A stretch of DNA of 64,000 nt from Burkholderia ubonensis subsp. mesacidophila (lineage in GTDB: Bacteria; Pseudomonadota; Gammaproteobacteria; Burkholderiales; Burkholderiaceae), in the NCBI RefSeq assembly GCF_002097715.1, contig NZ_CP020737.1, positions 2,356,001 through 2,420,000 of the forward strand, written 5' to 3'. Below, in pieces: positions 18,369 through 27,128 of this stretch. Made by a program: the position numbers and the translations under genes. Every line of letters starts with the position of its first letter. Positions within the stretch are counted from its first letter, which is position 1. The notes under the pieces are model-generated. The model was not told the DNA's origin and did not search any database. It saw only the letters and a program-made list of their open reading frames with translations.

Positions 18369-19532
18369 ATGAATGCGCGCAACAACATCGAACCGGGCCG
18401 GCCGCAGTCGCCGCTGCGCATCTGCGTGCTGCCGGGCGACGGCATCGGCGTCGAGGTCACGCACGCCGCGCTGCCGGTGCTCGACGCGCTCGGCATTCCG
18501 AGCCAACTGAGCCTCGGCGAAATCGGCTGGGAATGCTGGCGCGCCGGCGGCGACCCGATTCCCGACGCGACCTGGGACAAGATCGCCGCGAGCGACGCAA
18601 CGCTGCTCGGCGCCATCACCAGCAAGCCGATGCGCGAGGCCGAAGGCGAACTCGCGGCCGAGCTGCGCGGCACGGGGTTGCAGTACGTATCGCCCGTCAT
18701 CCAGCTGCGGCAGAAACTCAGTCTCTTCGCGAACGTGCGGCCGATCGTCGACGTGCTGGGCCCGGACCGCTACCGGTTCGCGGTCATTCGCGAGAACACC
18801 GAGGGCCTGTATGCCGGGCTGGATTTCCCGGCGATTCCCGCGGAATTCGAGCCGGTGCTGGCGCGGCACGAAAAGGCCGGTGCGCCGTGGAAGCACGTCG
18901 CGGCGGCGGACGCCACGATGGCCGTGCGGCTGCAGACCCGCGACGGCCTCACCCGCCTGTTCCGCTTCGCGTTCGACTACGCGCGGCGACACGGCTTCGA
19001 CAAGGTGACGCTCGCCGACAAGCCCAACGTGCTGCGCCATAGCGGCGCGTTCGCGCGGGACATCATCGAAGCGGTCGCCGCCGACTATCCGGGGATTGCC
19101 GTCGGCATCGACAACGTCGACGCCGTCGCGCTGTGGATGGTCAGGCGTCCGGAGCGGTTCGGCGTGATCGTCGCGGAAAACATGTTCGGCGACATCCTGT
19201 CGGATCTCGGCGCAGGCGTCATGGGCGGCCTCGGGCTCGCGCCCAGCGCGAACATCGGCGAATCCGGCGCGTACTTCGAGCCGGTGCACGGCAGCGCGCC
19301 CGCGCATGCCGGGCTCGGCAAGGCCAACCCGAGCGCGATGTTCCTCACGATCGCGCTGCTGCTCGATCACTACGGCTACGCGAACGAGGCGGTTGCGATC
19401 CGCTCGGCGGTGTGCGACGTCGCGCGCTCCGATTGCCGCACCTACGACCTGGGCGGCGCGTCGACGACGCGCGAGGTCGCCGACGCGATCATCGAGCGCT
19501 GCGCGCTCGAACTGTCGTCGATCCAATCCTAG
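18369..19532 (+). CDS. Isopropylmalate/isocitrate dehydrogenase-family enzyme
   Basis: The 387-residue beta-decarboxylating dehydrogenase has GDGIGVEV (residues 23-30), the substrate-binding RENTEGLYAG (near 140), the metal aspartates in IDNVDAVALWM and ENMFGDILSDLGA, and a nucleotide-binding FEPVHGSAPAHAG. It would oxidise a 2-hydroxy diacid with NAD(P) and decarboxylate it. LeuB and Icd are normally elsewhere in the genome, so this copy is probably specialised, like tartrate or homoisocitrate dehydrogenases. It starts at the base after the aldolase stop, so it is co-translated. Confidence 0.87.
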   Translation: MNARNNIEPGRPQSPLRICVLPGDGIGVEVTHAALPVLDALGIPSQLSLGEIGWECWRAGGDPIPDATWDKIAASDATLLGAITSKPMREAEGELAAELRGTGLQYVSPVIQLRQKLSLFANVRPIVDVLGPDRYRFAVIRENTEGLYAGLDFPAIPAEFEPVLARHEKAGAPWKHVAAADATMAVRLQTRDGLTRLFRFAFDYARRHGFDKVTLADKPNVLRHSGAFARDIIEAVAADYPGIAVGIDNVDAVALWMVRRPERFGVIVAENMFGDILSDLGAGVMGGLGLAPSANIGESGAYFEPVHGSAPAHAGLGKANPSAMFLTIALLLDHYGYANEAVAIRSAVCDVARSDCRTYDLGGASTTREVADAIIERCALELSSIQS

Positions 19533-19560
19533 GACGCCCTTCTCTACGGGACTCACCAAG

Positions 19561-20259
19561 ATGACCAGCACTCCACCCGTCGCGAACGACCACGCGCTCC
19601 TGGCCGCCTGCCGGAATCTCGACACCGCCTGCCTGTCGGATGCGCTCGACAGCCTGCGCATCTCGGGCGGCCTTCACGGCCTCGCGCCGCGCGTGCCGGG
19701 CGCCCGCTGCGCGGGCTTCGCGTACACGGTCCGCTACGAGCCGGTGAGCGACACCGCCGGCTTCAGGAACGCCGCGAACTACATCGACGACGTGCCCGCC
19801 GATTCGGTAGTCGTCTCGAGCAACGCGGGCCGCACCGACTGCACGGTCTGGGGCGACATCCTCACGCACGTCGCGCTCAGCCGGAACATCCGCGGGACCG
19901 TCATCGACGGCGCCGCGCGCGACATCGGCACCGTCCGGCAATTCAACTACCCGCTGTTCAGCCGCGCGGTCTTCATGCAGACCGGGAAGAACCGCGCGCA
20001 GCTTCAGGCCACCCAGGTGCCGGTCGACGTGAGCGGTGTCGTCGTGCATCCCGGCGACCTGATCGTGTGCGACGACAACGGCTGCATCGCGATCCCGAGG
20101 CAGCACGCCGAAGAAGTGATCAGGCGCGCGCTCGCGATCGAGCAGACCGAATCGCGCATCATCGCCGCGGTCACCGAAGGCGCGAGCCTCGCCGACGCCC
20201 GCCGCCTGCATCGCTACGACCAGCCGTGGCTGCCGGCCACCGGCGCGAACGCGAGCTGA
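19561..20259 (+). CDS. RraA-family aldolase/decarboxylase-like protein
   Basis: The 232-residue protein has the RraA fold: GTVIDGAARDIGTVR (usual GxVxDGxxRD) and VVHPGDLIVCDDNGCIAIP (metal-site segment). Members include 4-hydroxy-4-methyl-2-oxoglutarate/oxaloacetate-decarboxylating aldolases; the RNase E inhibitor activity of E. coli RraA is a separate branch. Next to the aldolase and the beta-decarboxylating dehydrogenase it most likely acts on an oxo-acid intermediate. It starts 28 bases after the dehydrogenase stop. Confidence 0.82.
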   Translation: MTSTPPVANDHALLAACRNLDTACLSDALDSLRISGGLHGLAPRVPGARCAGFAYTVRYEPVSDTAGFRNAANYIDDVPADSVVVSSNAGRTDCTVWGDILTHVALSRNIRGTVIDGAARDIGTVRQFNYPLFSRAVFMQTGKNRAQLQATQVPVDVSGVVVHPGDLIVCDDNGCIAIPRQHAEEVIRRALAIEQTESRIIAAVTEGASLADARRLHRYDQPWLPATGANAS

Positions 20260-20326
20260 CCCGACGCCTGGTGCCGATACGCATGAACTTCGCTCTCCCG
20301 GTATTCGCCTTTTCGAGGATCAATCC

Positions 20327-21313
20327 ATGACTGCCATCACTTCGCCAATCACCCGCCTGTTCGGCATCCGCCATCCCGTCGTGCTCGCCCCGATGGGCGG
20401 CGTGTCGGGCGGCCGCCTGGCCGGCGCCGTCTCCCGCGCCGGCGGCCTCGGCCTCGTCGGCGCGAGCTACGGCGACCCGGACTGGATGCGCGCCGAGCTC
20501 GGCCTGATGTCGGACGTCGACGCGCCCTGGGGCGTCGGGCTCGTGATGTTCACGGTCGAGAAGAACATGCAGCTGCTCGACCTCGCGCTCTCGTATCGCC
20601 CGAAGGTCGTCGCGCTGTCGTTCGGCAATCCGAACCTGTTCGTCGGCAGGATCAAGGCGCAAGGCGCACTCGCCGTCGTCCAGGTGCACGATGTCGACCA
20701 GGCGCTGCTCGCCGTCGACGCGGGCGCGGACGCACTGATCGTGCAAGGCGCCGAAGCGGGCGGCCACAACCTGCGACGCGCGCTCTTTCCGCTGCTTCCC
20801 GCGGTGCGCGACGCGGTCGGCGACGCGTACCCGCTGATCGCCGCCGGCGGCATCGCGGACGGGCGCGGCGCGGCCGCCGCCCTCGCGCTCGGCGCGAACG
20901 CCGTGATGCTCGGCACGCGCTTCGTCGCGACCGACGAGTCGCTGGCGACCCCGAAAATGCGGCAGCGCCTCATCGACTCGACCGAAAAGGACACCGTGCG
21001 CACGCGCGCGTTCGATCTCGTCCGCGGGATCGAATGGCCGGCCCAGTATTCGGGCCGCGCGCTCGCGAACGACTTCTCCGCACAGTGGGTCGGGCGCGAA
21101 CACGAGCTCAAGAACGCGCCCGACGCCGTGCGCGAAGCCTATGTGCAGGCGATTCGCGACGACGACGTCGGCACGCGTGCGATCTGGGCGGGCGAGGTGT
21201 CGGATCTCGTGCGCGAGGTCAGCCCGGCGGCCGACGTCGTGCGAAGCATCGCGCACGATGCGGCCCGTCACCTGACGCAGCTCGGCGAAGCGTTTCAGCC
21301 CGAGGTCGCCTGA
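20327..21313 (+). CDS. Nitronate monooxygenase/2-nitropropane dioxygenase-family flavoprotein
   Basis: The 328-residue FMN TIM-barrel protein starts with APMGGVSGGRLAGAVSRAGG. The phosphate-binding and active-site parts are VQGAEAGGHN (the His that acts as base in nitronate monooxygenases) and PLIAAGGIADGRGAAAAL...MLGTRFVATDE. Such enzymes oxidise alkyl nitronates; related family members reduce enoyl thioesters. Substrate is not evident. It lies between RraA-like and hydrolase genes in cluster A. Confidence 0.82.
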   Translation: MTAITSPITRLFGIRHPVVLAPMGGVSGGRLAGAVSRAGGLGLVGASYGDPDWMRAELGLMSDVDAPWGVGLVMFTVEKNMQLLDLALSYRPKVVALSFGNPNLFVGRIKAQGALAVVQVHDVDQALLAVDAGADALIVQGAEAGGHNLRRALFPLLPAVRDAVGDAYPLIAAGGIADGRGAAAALALGANAVMLGTRFVATDESLATPKMRQRLIDSTEKDTVRTRAFDLVRGIEWPAQYSGRALANDFSAQWVGREHELKNAPDAVREAYVQAIRDDDVGTRAIWAGEVSDLVREVSPAADVVRSIAHDAARHLTQLGEAFQPEVA

Positions 21314-21375
21314 CCTCTCGCCCATGCACGCCGGCCGCTCGCACCACCGCGCCGGCTCAAACCGCCAACCGCCAG

Positions 21376-22161
21376 ATGAAACCCATCGAACCTGTCCATG
21401 TGCGTTACGGCGACGGCCCGCTGCAGGCGGCCGTCCTGTCCCCGGTCCTCCCGGCCTGGGACGAAGGGCGCTTCTTCGAGCCGCTCGTGCGGCCACTCGT
21501 CGACGCCGGCTATCGCGTGACGATCTACGACACGTTGTCCTTGCTGTCCGAACAACCTGAACGCCTCGACGCCTTCGCCGCGCGCTGGTCCGCCCTCCTC
21601 GCCGCATCGGGGCGCATCGACCTGCTCGCGGGCGGCGCGCTGGGGGGCGCCGTCGTGCAGGCGATGCTCGGCGCACCGTGGGTCGCTGACGTGCCGAAGG
21701 TCCTGCTGATCTCCGCGCCGAGCCTCGCCGACGAGACGCTCAACACGCGGCTCGGCGCCCTCGCCGAGCTCGGCCGCCGCGGCGACGTCGCGCACGCGCT
21801 GACGATGCTCGACAGCCTCGTCGCCCCGGAAGGCGCCGCCGCTTCGCCCGTCCCCGCCGCGCCGCCCGCGCCCGGCTCGCGCGCCGCGGAAGCCGCACGC
21901 CTCGCCCGCGGTTTCGCGTTGCTCCACGACATCGACGTCAGGGCGGCCGTGGACCGCTACGCCGGCCGCCTGCTGAACGTCTACGGCGAGCGCTCGCAAC
22001 TCGTCCGGCGCGGCAACATCCATCTGCGCGACACGCCCGCGCAGGCCGCGCTCGGCATCCCGAACGGCGGCATGCGTCCGCTGACGGACGATCTCGTCCG
22101 CGTCTGCGCGGCCGTGCGCGCGCACCTGGACATCGCCGTGCCGCAGCCGCACCTGACCTGA
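21376..22161 (+). CDS. Alpha/beta-hydrolase-like protein
   Basis: The 261-residue protein resembles the alpha/beta-hydrolase fold (PLVDAGYRVTIYDTLSLL, then LLAGGALGGAVVQAML where the nucleophile elbow is expected). That elbow reads GGALGG, not GxSxG, so the usual serine nucleophile is absent and activity is doubtful. Residues 155-175 are an Ala/Pro-rich linker (PVPAAPPAPGSRAAE). No clear ribosome site precedes the ATG. It is followed 12 bases later by the DUF6282 gene. Confidence 0.6.
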   Translation: MKPIEPVHVRYGDGPLQAAVLSPVLPAWDEGRFFEPLVRPLVDAGYRVTIYDTLSLLSEQPERLDAFAARWSALLAASGRIDLLAGGALGGAVVQAMLGAPWVADVPKVLLISAPSLADETLNTRLGALAELGRRGDVAHALTMLDSLVAPEGAAASPVPAAPPAPGSRAAEAARLARGFALLHDIDVRAAVDRYAGRLLNVYGERSQLVRRGNIHLRDTPAQAALGIPNGGMRPLTDDLVRVCAAVRAHLDIAVPQPHLT

Positions 22162-22173
22162 CCGGAACCGAAC

Positions 22174-23028
22174 ATGACCGATATCACCCAGGCCACGTTC
22201 ATCGACGTGCACTACCACGCGGGGCCCGACGCATACGTGCGTCGCCGTTCCGCGCTCGACGCGGGCGCGCGCTACCGCGAAGCCGGCGGCTGGGTCGTCC
22301 TGAAGAATCATCTCGGATGCACGGCCGCGCAGGCCTGGGAAGCGCAGCAGGCGGGCCTTCCCGTGTCGGCGTCGATCGTGCTCAACGAGATCGCCGGCGG
22401 CATCGACCGGCGCGCGGTCGAGCGCTCGCTCTGCCAGCACGGCGAGGGGCCCGTCCGCCTGGTCGTCCACCTACCGACCGTGACGGGCCGCAAGCATGCG
22501 AGCCGGCTCGCGCGGGAACGCAGCCACCCGATTCTGGACCGGCGCGCCATCGCGCCCTGCACCGTGTCGGACGCCGACGGCCGGCTGAAGGACAGCGTCG
22601 TCGACATCCTGCGCATGGCGCGCGACTACCCGCTCGTGATCTCGACCGGCCACGCGAACCGCGACGAGGTGTATCGCCTCGTCGACGCGGCGCTTCACCA
22701 CGACGTGCCGCGGCTGATGCTCAACCAGCCCGCGAATCCGCTCACGGGGCTTCGCGCGGCCGAATTGCGCGACATCGCGAGCGCGCCGATGGTGTACGTC
22801 GAGCAGACCGCGCTCACCTACCTGCTCGGCTACCAGGACGCCGAGGATTTTCGCGCGGTGCTGGCCGACGTCCCGCGCGTCGTCTACAGCTCGGATCTCG
22901 GCCAGACGAGCCAGCCGGACATCCCGGACTGGCTGCGGACGTCGTCCGGGTGGTTCGACACATTCGGGCTGTCCCGCGAGCGCATCGACGCCATCACCCG
23001 CGTCAATCCGCTCGCGCTGCTGACCTAG
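22174..23028 (+). CDS. DUF6282-type metal-dependent hydrolase-like protein
   Basis: The 284-residue protein has the N-terminal motif FIDVHYHAGPDAYVRR (HxH metal-site start of amidohydrolase-like TIM barrels), then VVLKNHLGCT and LVISTGHANRDEV, which could supply further metal ligands. I place it in the DUF6282 group by these motifs; no substrate is known to me. In cluster A it may hydrolyse an amide, lactone or imide made by the oxygenase step. Confidence 0.65.
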   Translation: MTDITQATFIDVHYHAGPDAYVRRRSALDAGARYREAGGWVVLKNHLGCTAAQAWEAQQAGLPVSASIVLNEIAGGIDRRAVERSLCQHGEGPVRLVVHLPTVTGRKHASRLARERSHPILDRRAIAPCTVSDADGRLKDSVVDILRMARDYPLVISTGHANRDEVYRLVDAALHHDVPRLMLNQPANPLTGLRAAELRDIASAPMVYVEQTALTYLLGYQDAEDFRAVLADVPRVVYSSDLGQTSQPDIPDWLRTSSGWFDTFGLSRERIDAITRVNPLALLT

Positions 23029-23111
23029 GCCCCCGTCGCCCGGTCGCCCCATCCGTTCCGTCGTATCAGCGTATTCCTCTCACATGCGTTGCCCTTTTCA
23101 AGGAGAGCTTC

Positions 23112-24275
23112 ATGGCCAATCAGACTTACGCGTCCCGCAAGCCCAACCCGATGCTGACGAGCACCAATCAAATGAAGCTGGGCGTATTCGCGTTGAACAT
23201 CGAAGGCGGCTGCACGTTCACCCGCGCGCCCGAGCGCCTGAAGGCGGACGACTGGCTCGGCAACCTGAAGGTCGCGAAGGCCGCCGACCGCGCAGGCTTC
23301 GAGGCGCTGCTGCCGGTCGGCCGGTGGCGCGGCTTCGGCGGCGACAGCAACCCGATGGGCGTGTCGTACGAAACCTATACGTGGGCCGCGGGGCTCGCGT
23401 CGGTCACCGACCAGATCGGCATCCTCACGACGTCGCACGTGTCGACCGTGCACCCGCTGTTCGCGGCCAAGCAGGCCACCACGATCGATCACATCAGCGG
23501 CGGCCGTTTCGGGCTGAACATCATCTGCGGCTGGAACAGCGCGGAGATGAAGATGTTCGACGGTACGATGCGCGAGCACGACGAGCGCTATGACCACGCG
23601 GACGAGTGGATCGAGGTCGCCCGCCGCGCATGGACCCATCAGGGCGAGTTCGACCTGAAGGGCAAGTACTTCAACATCGAGCGCGGCTTCTCGGAGCCGA
23701 AGCCGCTCAACCGGCCGTTCCTGATGAACGCCGGCGGCTCGCCGCGTGGCAAGCGGTTCTGCGCGCAGCATTGCGATGCGGCGTACCTGATCGTCAAGTA
23801 CCAGGACGGCGAGGACGTCGCGCGCGCGCAGATCCAGTCGTACCGCGATCTCGCCCGCAAGGAATTCGGCCGCGACCTCCAGATCTGGTGCTATGCGTAC
23901 GTGATCCAGCGCGACACGCTCGCGGAAGCCGAACGCGATCTCGACTACTACGTGAACCAGATGGGCGACGAGCTGGCCTGCACGAACGTGACGAAGGAAA
24001 TCGGCATCGAAAGCGGCATGTTCAAGTCGACCGAGGACGCCGAGCGCTTCCGCTACCACATCAAGGCCGGGTTCGCCGGCGTGCCGCTCGTCGGGACGCC
24101 GGAAATGATCGTCTCGCAGTTCCAGAAGTATTCGGACTGGGGCATCGACGGCATCTGCCTCACGTGGCTCGACTATCACTCGGGCATCCAGGACTTCGTC
24201 GACGGCGTGCTGCCGCTGATGGAGGACGCAGGCCTGCGGGGCACGTATCCGCAGGCGCGCGTGCGGATCGCGTGA
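23112..24275 (+). CDS. LLM-class FMN-dependent monooxygenase (RutA/SfnG type)
   Basis: The 387-residue luciferase-like monooxygenase starts just after AAGGAGAGCTTC. It has MKLGVFALNIEGGCTFT at the barrel start, VGRWRGFGGDSNPMG in the active-site region, and LMNAGGSPRGKRFCAQHCDAAYLI in the FMN-phosphate site. RutA-type and dimethylsulfone-type enzymes use FMNH2 from a partner reductase plus oxygen to open rings or cut C-S, C-N or C-C bonds. The reductase gene follows directly. This is the likely key oxygenase of cluster A. Confidence 0.9.
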   Translation: MANQTYASRKPNPMLTSTNQMKLGVFALNIEGGCTFTRAPERLKADDWLGNLKVAKAADRAGFEALLPVGRWRGFGGDSNPMGVSYETYTWAAGLASVTDQIGILTTSHVSTVHPLFAAKQATTIDHISGGRFGLNIICGWNSAEMKMFDGTMREHDERYDHADEWIEVARRAWTHQGEFDLKGKYFNIERGFSEPKPLNRPFLMNAGGSPRGKRFCAQHCDAAYLIVKYQDGEDVARAQIQSYRDLARKEFGRDLQIWCYAYVIQRDTLAEAERDLDYYVNQMGDELACTNVTKEIGIESGMFKSTEDAERFRYHIKAGFAGVPLVGTPEMIVSQFQKYSDWGIDGICLTWLDYHSGIQDFVDGVLPLMEDAGLRGTYPQARVRIA

Positions 24276-24339
24276 CGGCAGTCGTCCGCTCCCGCTACAA
24301 CGCACAACCCACTGCGACACTCTCATGAAGGGTCAAGCC

Positions 24340-24900
24340 ATGCTCGATCACTCCCAGCCCGACGACGCCGTCGTCGCGAGCTTCAAGAAAGCGATGCGGC
24401 GTCTGACGTCGACGATTTCCATCATCGCGACGCACGAAGGATCCGAGCGGTTCGGGATGGTGGCGACCGCCGTCAGCTCCGTTTCGTCGGATCCGCCGGC
24501 CATCCTCGTCTGCATCAACCGGTCGGCGAGCATCTGCGAGCCGCTGCTGCGCCGGCGGCGCTTCTCGGTGAACCTGCTGCGCTCCGATCAGAGTCACCTG
24601 ATTCCGGTGTTCTCCGGCAAGGTGCCGAGCCGCGAGCGCTTCGCATACGGCACGTGGGACGAGCGCCACGCGCTGCCGTTCCTCGCCGGCGCGCAAGCGA
24701 ACCTGTTCTGCGACGTCGACGGCCAGTTCGCGTACGGCAGCCATGAGGTCGTCGTCGGCCGGGTTCGCGCGGCGAGCGCGGCGGACGCCGTTTCCCCGCT
24801 GTTGTGGCAGGACGGCATGCCCGCCGGCGCCTGTGCGCTGCCGGAGCTGCGCGCGCCGGCACACGGCATCCATGAAGCCGGGCTCGCGACGCCGGCGTGA
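24340..24900 (+). CDS. NAD(P)H:flavin reductase (FMN-binding split-barrel)
   Basis: The 186-residue flavin reductase has the family signature FKKAMRRLTSTISIIAT, GMVATAVSSVSSDPPAILVCINR (flavin site) and the C-terminal GSHEVVVGRVRA. It supplies FMNH2 to the LLM monooxygenase, as RutF does for RutA. The start at 24340 has AAGGGTCA upstream; an in-frame ATG at 24325 is possible but lacks a ribosome site. Confidence 0.88.
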   Translation: MLDHSQPDDAVVASFKKAMRRLTSTISIIATHEGSERFGMVATAVSSVSSDPPAILVCINRSASICEPLLRRRRFSVNLLRSDQSHLIPVFSGKVPSRERFAYGTWDERHALPFLAGAQANLFCDVDGQFAYGSHEVVVGRVRAASAADAVSPLLWQDGMPAGACALPELRAPAHGIHEAGLATPA

Positions 24901-24970
24901 CGCAACCGGCGGCCGCCGATGCGACGACGGCCGCCGCTCTCATCTTTCTCAACTCGACTCGAGGTTAGCT

Positions 24971-25339
24971 ATGGCCAATGACACGCTTTCGACGACGCCC
25001 GATTCCAACCACGCCGACGAAGTCGTGCTCGTCAACGTCGTGCACGTCTTCGACGGCAAGCAGGATGCCGCGCTCGACGTGCTGCGCGTGACCGTGAATT
25101 ACGTTGCACGGACCTATCCGGACTTCCAGTGGAGCCGCCTGTACAAGAGCGTCGACGGCAAGACCGTCATCAATCAGGCGAAGTGGACGAGCAAGGCCGC
25201 CTTCGACACGCTCTTCACGGACCCGGAGTTCCTGTCGCGCTATAACGGGCTGAAGGAAACCGGAACCTGGGAATATCACCTTTATCAGGTGACCGATCTG
25301 ATCACGCCGGAGTCGGCCGCTGCGGCTGTCAGCGCCTGA
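24971..25339 (+). CDS. ABM-domain (antibiotic biosynthesis monooxygenase-like) protein
   Basis: The 122-residue dimeric alpha-beta barrel protein has VLVNVVHVFDGKQDAALDVLR and WSRLYKSVDGKTVINQAKWTSKAAFDTLF as the recognisable ABM core. Cofactor-free members oxidise anthrones or quinols with oxygen; others are only binding or chaperone subunits. It is the last gene of cluster A, 70 bases after the reductase, with an AGGTTAGCT ribosome site, and is followed by a terminator. Confidence 0.8.
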   Translation: MANDTLSTTPDSNHADEVVLVNVVHVFDGKQDAALDVLRVTVNYVARTYPDFQWSRLYKSVDGKTVINQAKWTSKAAFDTLFTDPEFLSRYNGLKETGTWEYHLYQVTDLITPESAAAAVSA

Positions 25340-25366
25340 GCGCGCCGCGTTTTCGCCGTCCGTACC

Positions 25367-25402
25367 GGGCGGTCCGCCGCAAGCGGACCGCCCGCTTTCG
25401 TT
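25367..25402 (+). terminator. Terminator at the end of cluster A
   Basis: A perfect 11-bp stem (25367-25377 with 25383-25393, arm GGGCGGTCCGC) is followed by GCTTTCGTT. The T-run is weak, but the position between convergent genes fits a terminator for the cluster and perhaps for the LuxR gene on the other strand. Confidence 0.65.
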
Positions 25403-25408
25403 GCGGGC

Positions 25409-26542
25409 CTACGTTGCGTGACAGAGCCGCATGTCGTGCTGCGGCAGCGCCGCGAGCGTCCGGATCAGTTCGCTCTGGCTGCTGATCCCGAGCTTCGCAT
25501 AGATCTGGGCGCGCTGGGTCCGAACCGTATTGACCGACACGTGCCGGCTTTCAGCAACGCGCGACACCTCCGCCCCCGTGCCCAGCGCGATCGCGATGTC
25601 GACTTCGCAGGGCGTCAGTTCGTAAAGCTCCTGCAACGCGTGCAGGTTGTTCTTCGGCCGCTCCAGATCGTTGATGATGATCATCGTGTACGGCGGGCTT
25701 CGGGACGCGTCCGGCCGCGCATGCTCGACCGGCACGCTCCACGCGATATACGGGCGCTTGCCGGACGGGCGGGGGATCAGCACCGTTTTCGCGCTGTCGC
25801 CGCAAGACCGGAATACGCTGCGACGCAGCGTATCGGCGAGGCTGCGATCGCTGTCGGCGTCGACGCAACGCAAGCGGCGCTGCGCGATCGTGACGCCGTC
25901 GGACGCCGTGCAGATCCGGTCCGCTTCGTGGTTCGTGCGGATCACTTCGCCGGTGGATGCCAGCAGCACCGCGCCGTAGGACAGCCGGCCAAGCGCAAGC
26001 AGCGCGGTCTCGTTCACGCCGGCGATATCCTCGAACCGCGCCTTCAATTCGTGAGCGCGGCGGATATGCGGCAGCAACAGCGAAAGCAGCTGCATATCGC
26101 CCTGCGAAAACGGCTCGCTGCGCACGCGCGACTTGAAACCGATCGCGCCGACGAAGGCATCGTTCCGGGAAAACACCGCAAGCAGCAGTTGTCCGCTCTC
26201 CGGTCCGCCCGTCGAGCCGACGAGCCACGGCAAGCCTTGCCCGTCGGCCCCCTCCTTCACGTCGATCCTGACGACCTCGCCTTGCGGATCGACATACTCG
26301 AGCGGCTGGCAACCCTGCCCGCGGCTCAATTTTTCCGTCAGTGTCCTAAACGTGTCGTCGGGCACCCCGTAGATGATCTCGATCGGCTGGCAGCCGCTTC
26401 CCGGCAGCGGGACGTAGAGCAATGAACCGGACTCGGCCTGCAGCTTCCGGCACAACGCGGCGAGCGCGATGTGCCAGAGGGAGGCATCGTGAGCCGTATC
26501 GTATATCTTCGACAGAAGATCATCGAGAATCTCAACCTTCAT
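25409..26542 (-). CDS. LuxR-family transcriptional regulator
   Basis: The 377-residue protein ends in a LuxR-type helix-turn-helix (about residues 310-370: LTPCEVDIAIALGTGAEV, RHVSVNTVRTQRAQIYAKLG). The long N-terminal part has a GAF/PAS-like sensor look and no AHL-binding signature (no WxxYD...P pattern). The ATG at 26542 is preferred over a TTG two codons earlier because AGGGG lies eight bases upstream. It is convergent with cluster A and divergent from the MFS transporter gene, so it may control both. Confidence 0.85.
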   Translation of the reverse strand: MKVEILDDLLSKIYDTAHDASLWHIALAALCRKLQAESGSLLYVPLPGSGCQPIEIIYGVPDDTFRTLTEKLSRGQGCQPLEYVDPQGEVVRIDVKEGADGQGLPWLVGSTGGPESGQLLLAVFSRNDAFVGAIGFKSRVRSEPFSQGDMQLLSLLLPHIRRAHELKARFEDIAGVNETALLALGRLSYGAVLLASTGEVIRTNHEADRICTASDGVTIAQRRLRCVDADSDRSLADTLRRSVFRSCGDSAKTVLIPRPSGKRPYIAWSVPVEHARPDASRSPPYTMIIINDLERPKNNLHALQELYELTPCEVDIAIALGTGAEVSRVAESRHVSVNTVRTQRAQIYAKLGISSQSELIRTLAALPQHDMRLCHAT

Positions 26543-27128
26543 TATCAATGCCCCTAAGGCGTTCGACGCCTTTGATATTCGTTTGGATAGTCAGGCACTC
26601 TCATGAAACGGCGCGCACCAGGACAACATTCGGACAATCACTCATCGCCTCGGTCGCTGCATTCCTGTAACGTGCTCATCACACCGGCACACATTAAATT
26701 AGGAACACAAAAGAAACTGCCGAAAGCCATCCCCACAATCATGCTGCGCTGCCGCGATCATAATACATACAAATCAACAAAATTGCGTCCATTTCAGTCC
26801 ATTGTTAACAGAGTAAATATCCACAATCCGTCGATTCATATCCCGATTCGAATATATCGATTCGCGCGCCGCCGATAACGCGAAACCAGGCATTTCCGGA
26901 AATGAATCCGGTGATGCGCCGGCGGCAATCCACGCGCTCCGCCACCGCCACCACCCAACCCCCAATCGCCCCGCCGGAGGCGGCTTCCCGCGCGATTGCG
27001 GACACCCGCGTCGTCAAACCACGGAACTAGAGACTATTTTTCTTTCTTCCGTCCCGACATACCATCCACGCATCGAATCGAGTCCTTGAATTATTCGAAG
27101 CCTGCGGGCAACGAATGAAGGAGATTGT
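26543..27128. other. Divergent regulatory region between LuxR regulator and MFS gene
   Basis: These 586 bases hold no recognisable gene. An AT-rich stretch (about 26680-26870) contains three copies of CGATTC (26832, 26844, 26858), spaced 12 and 14 bases, that could be a regulator-binding array. The MFS gene ribosome site AAGGAG lies at the right end. The AT content differs from the flanking genes. Confidence 0.5.
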
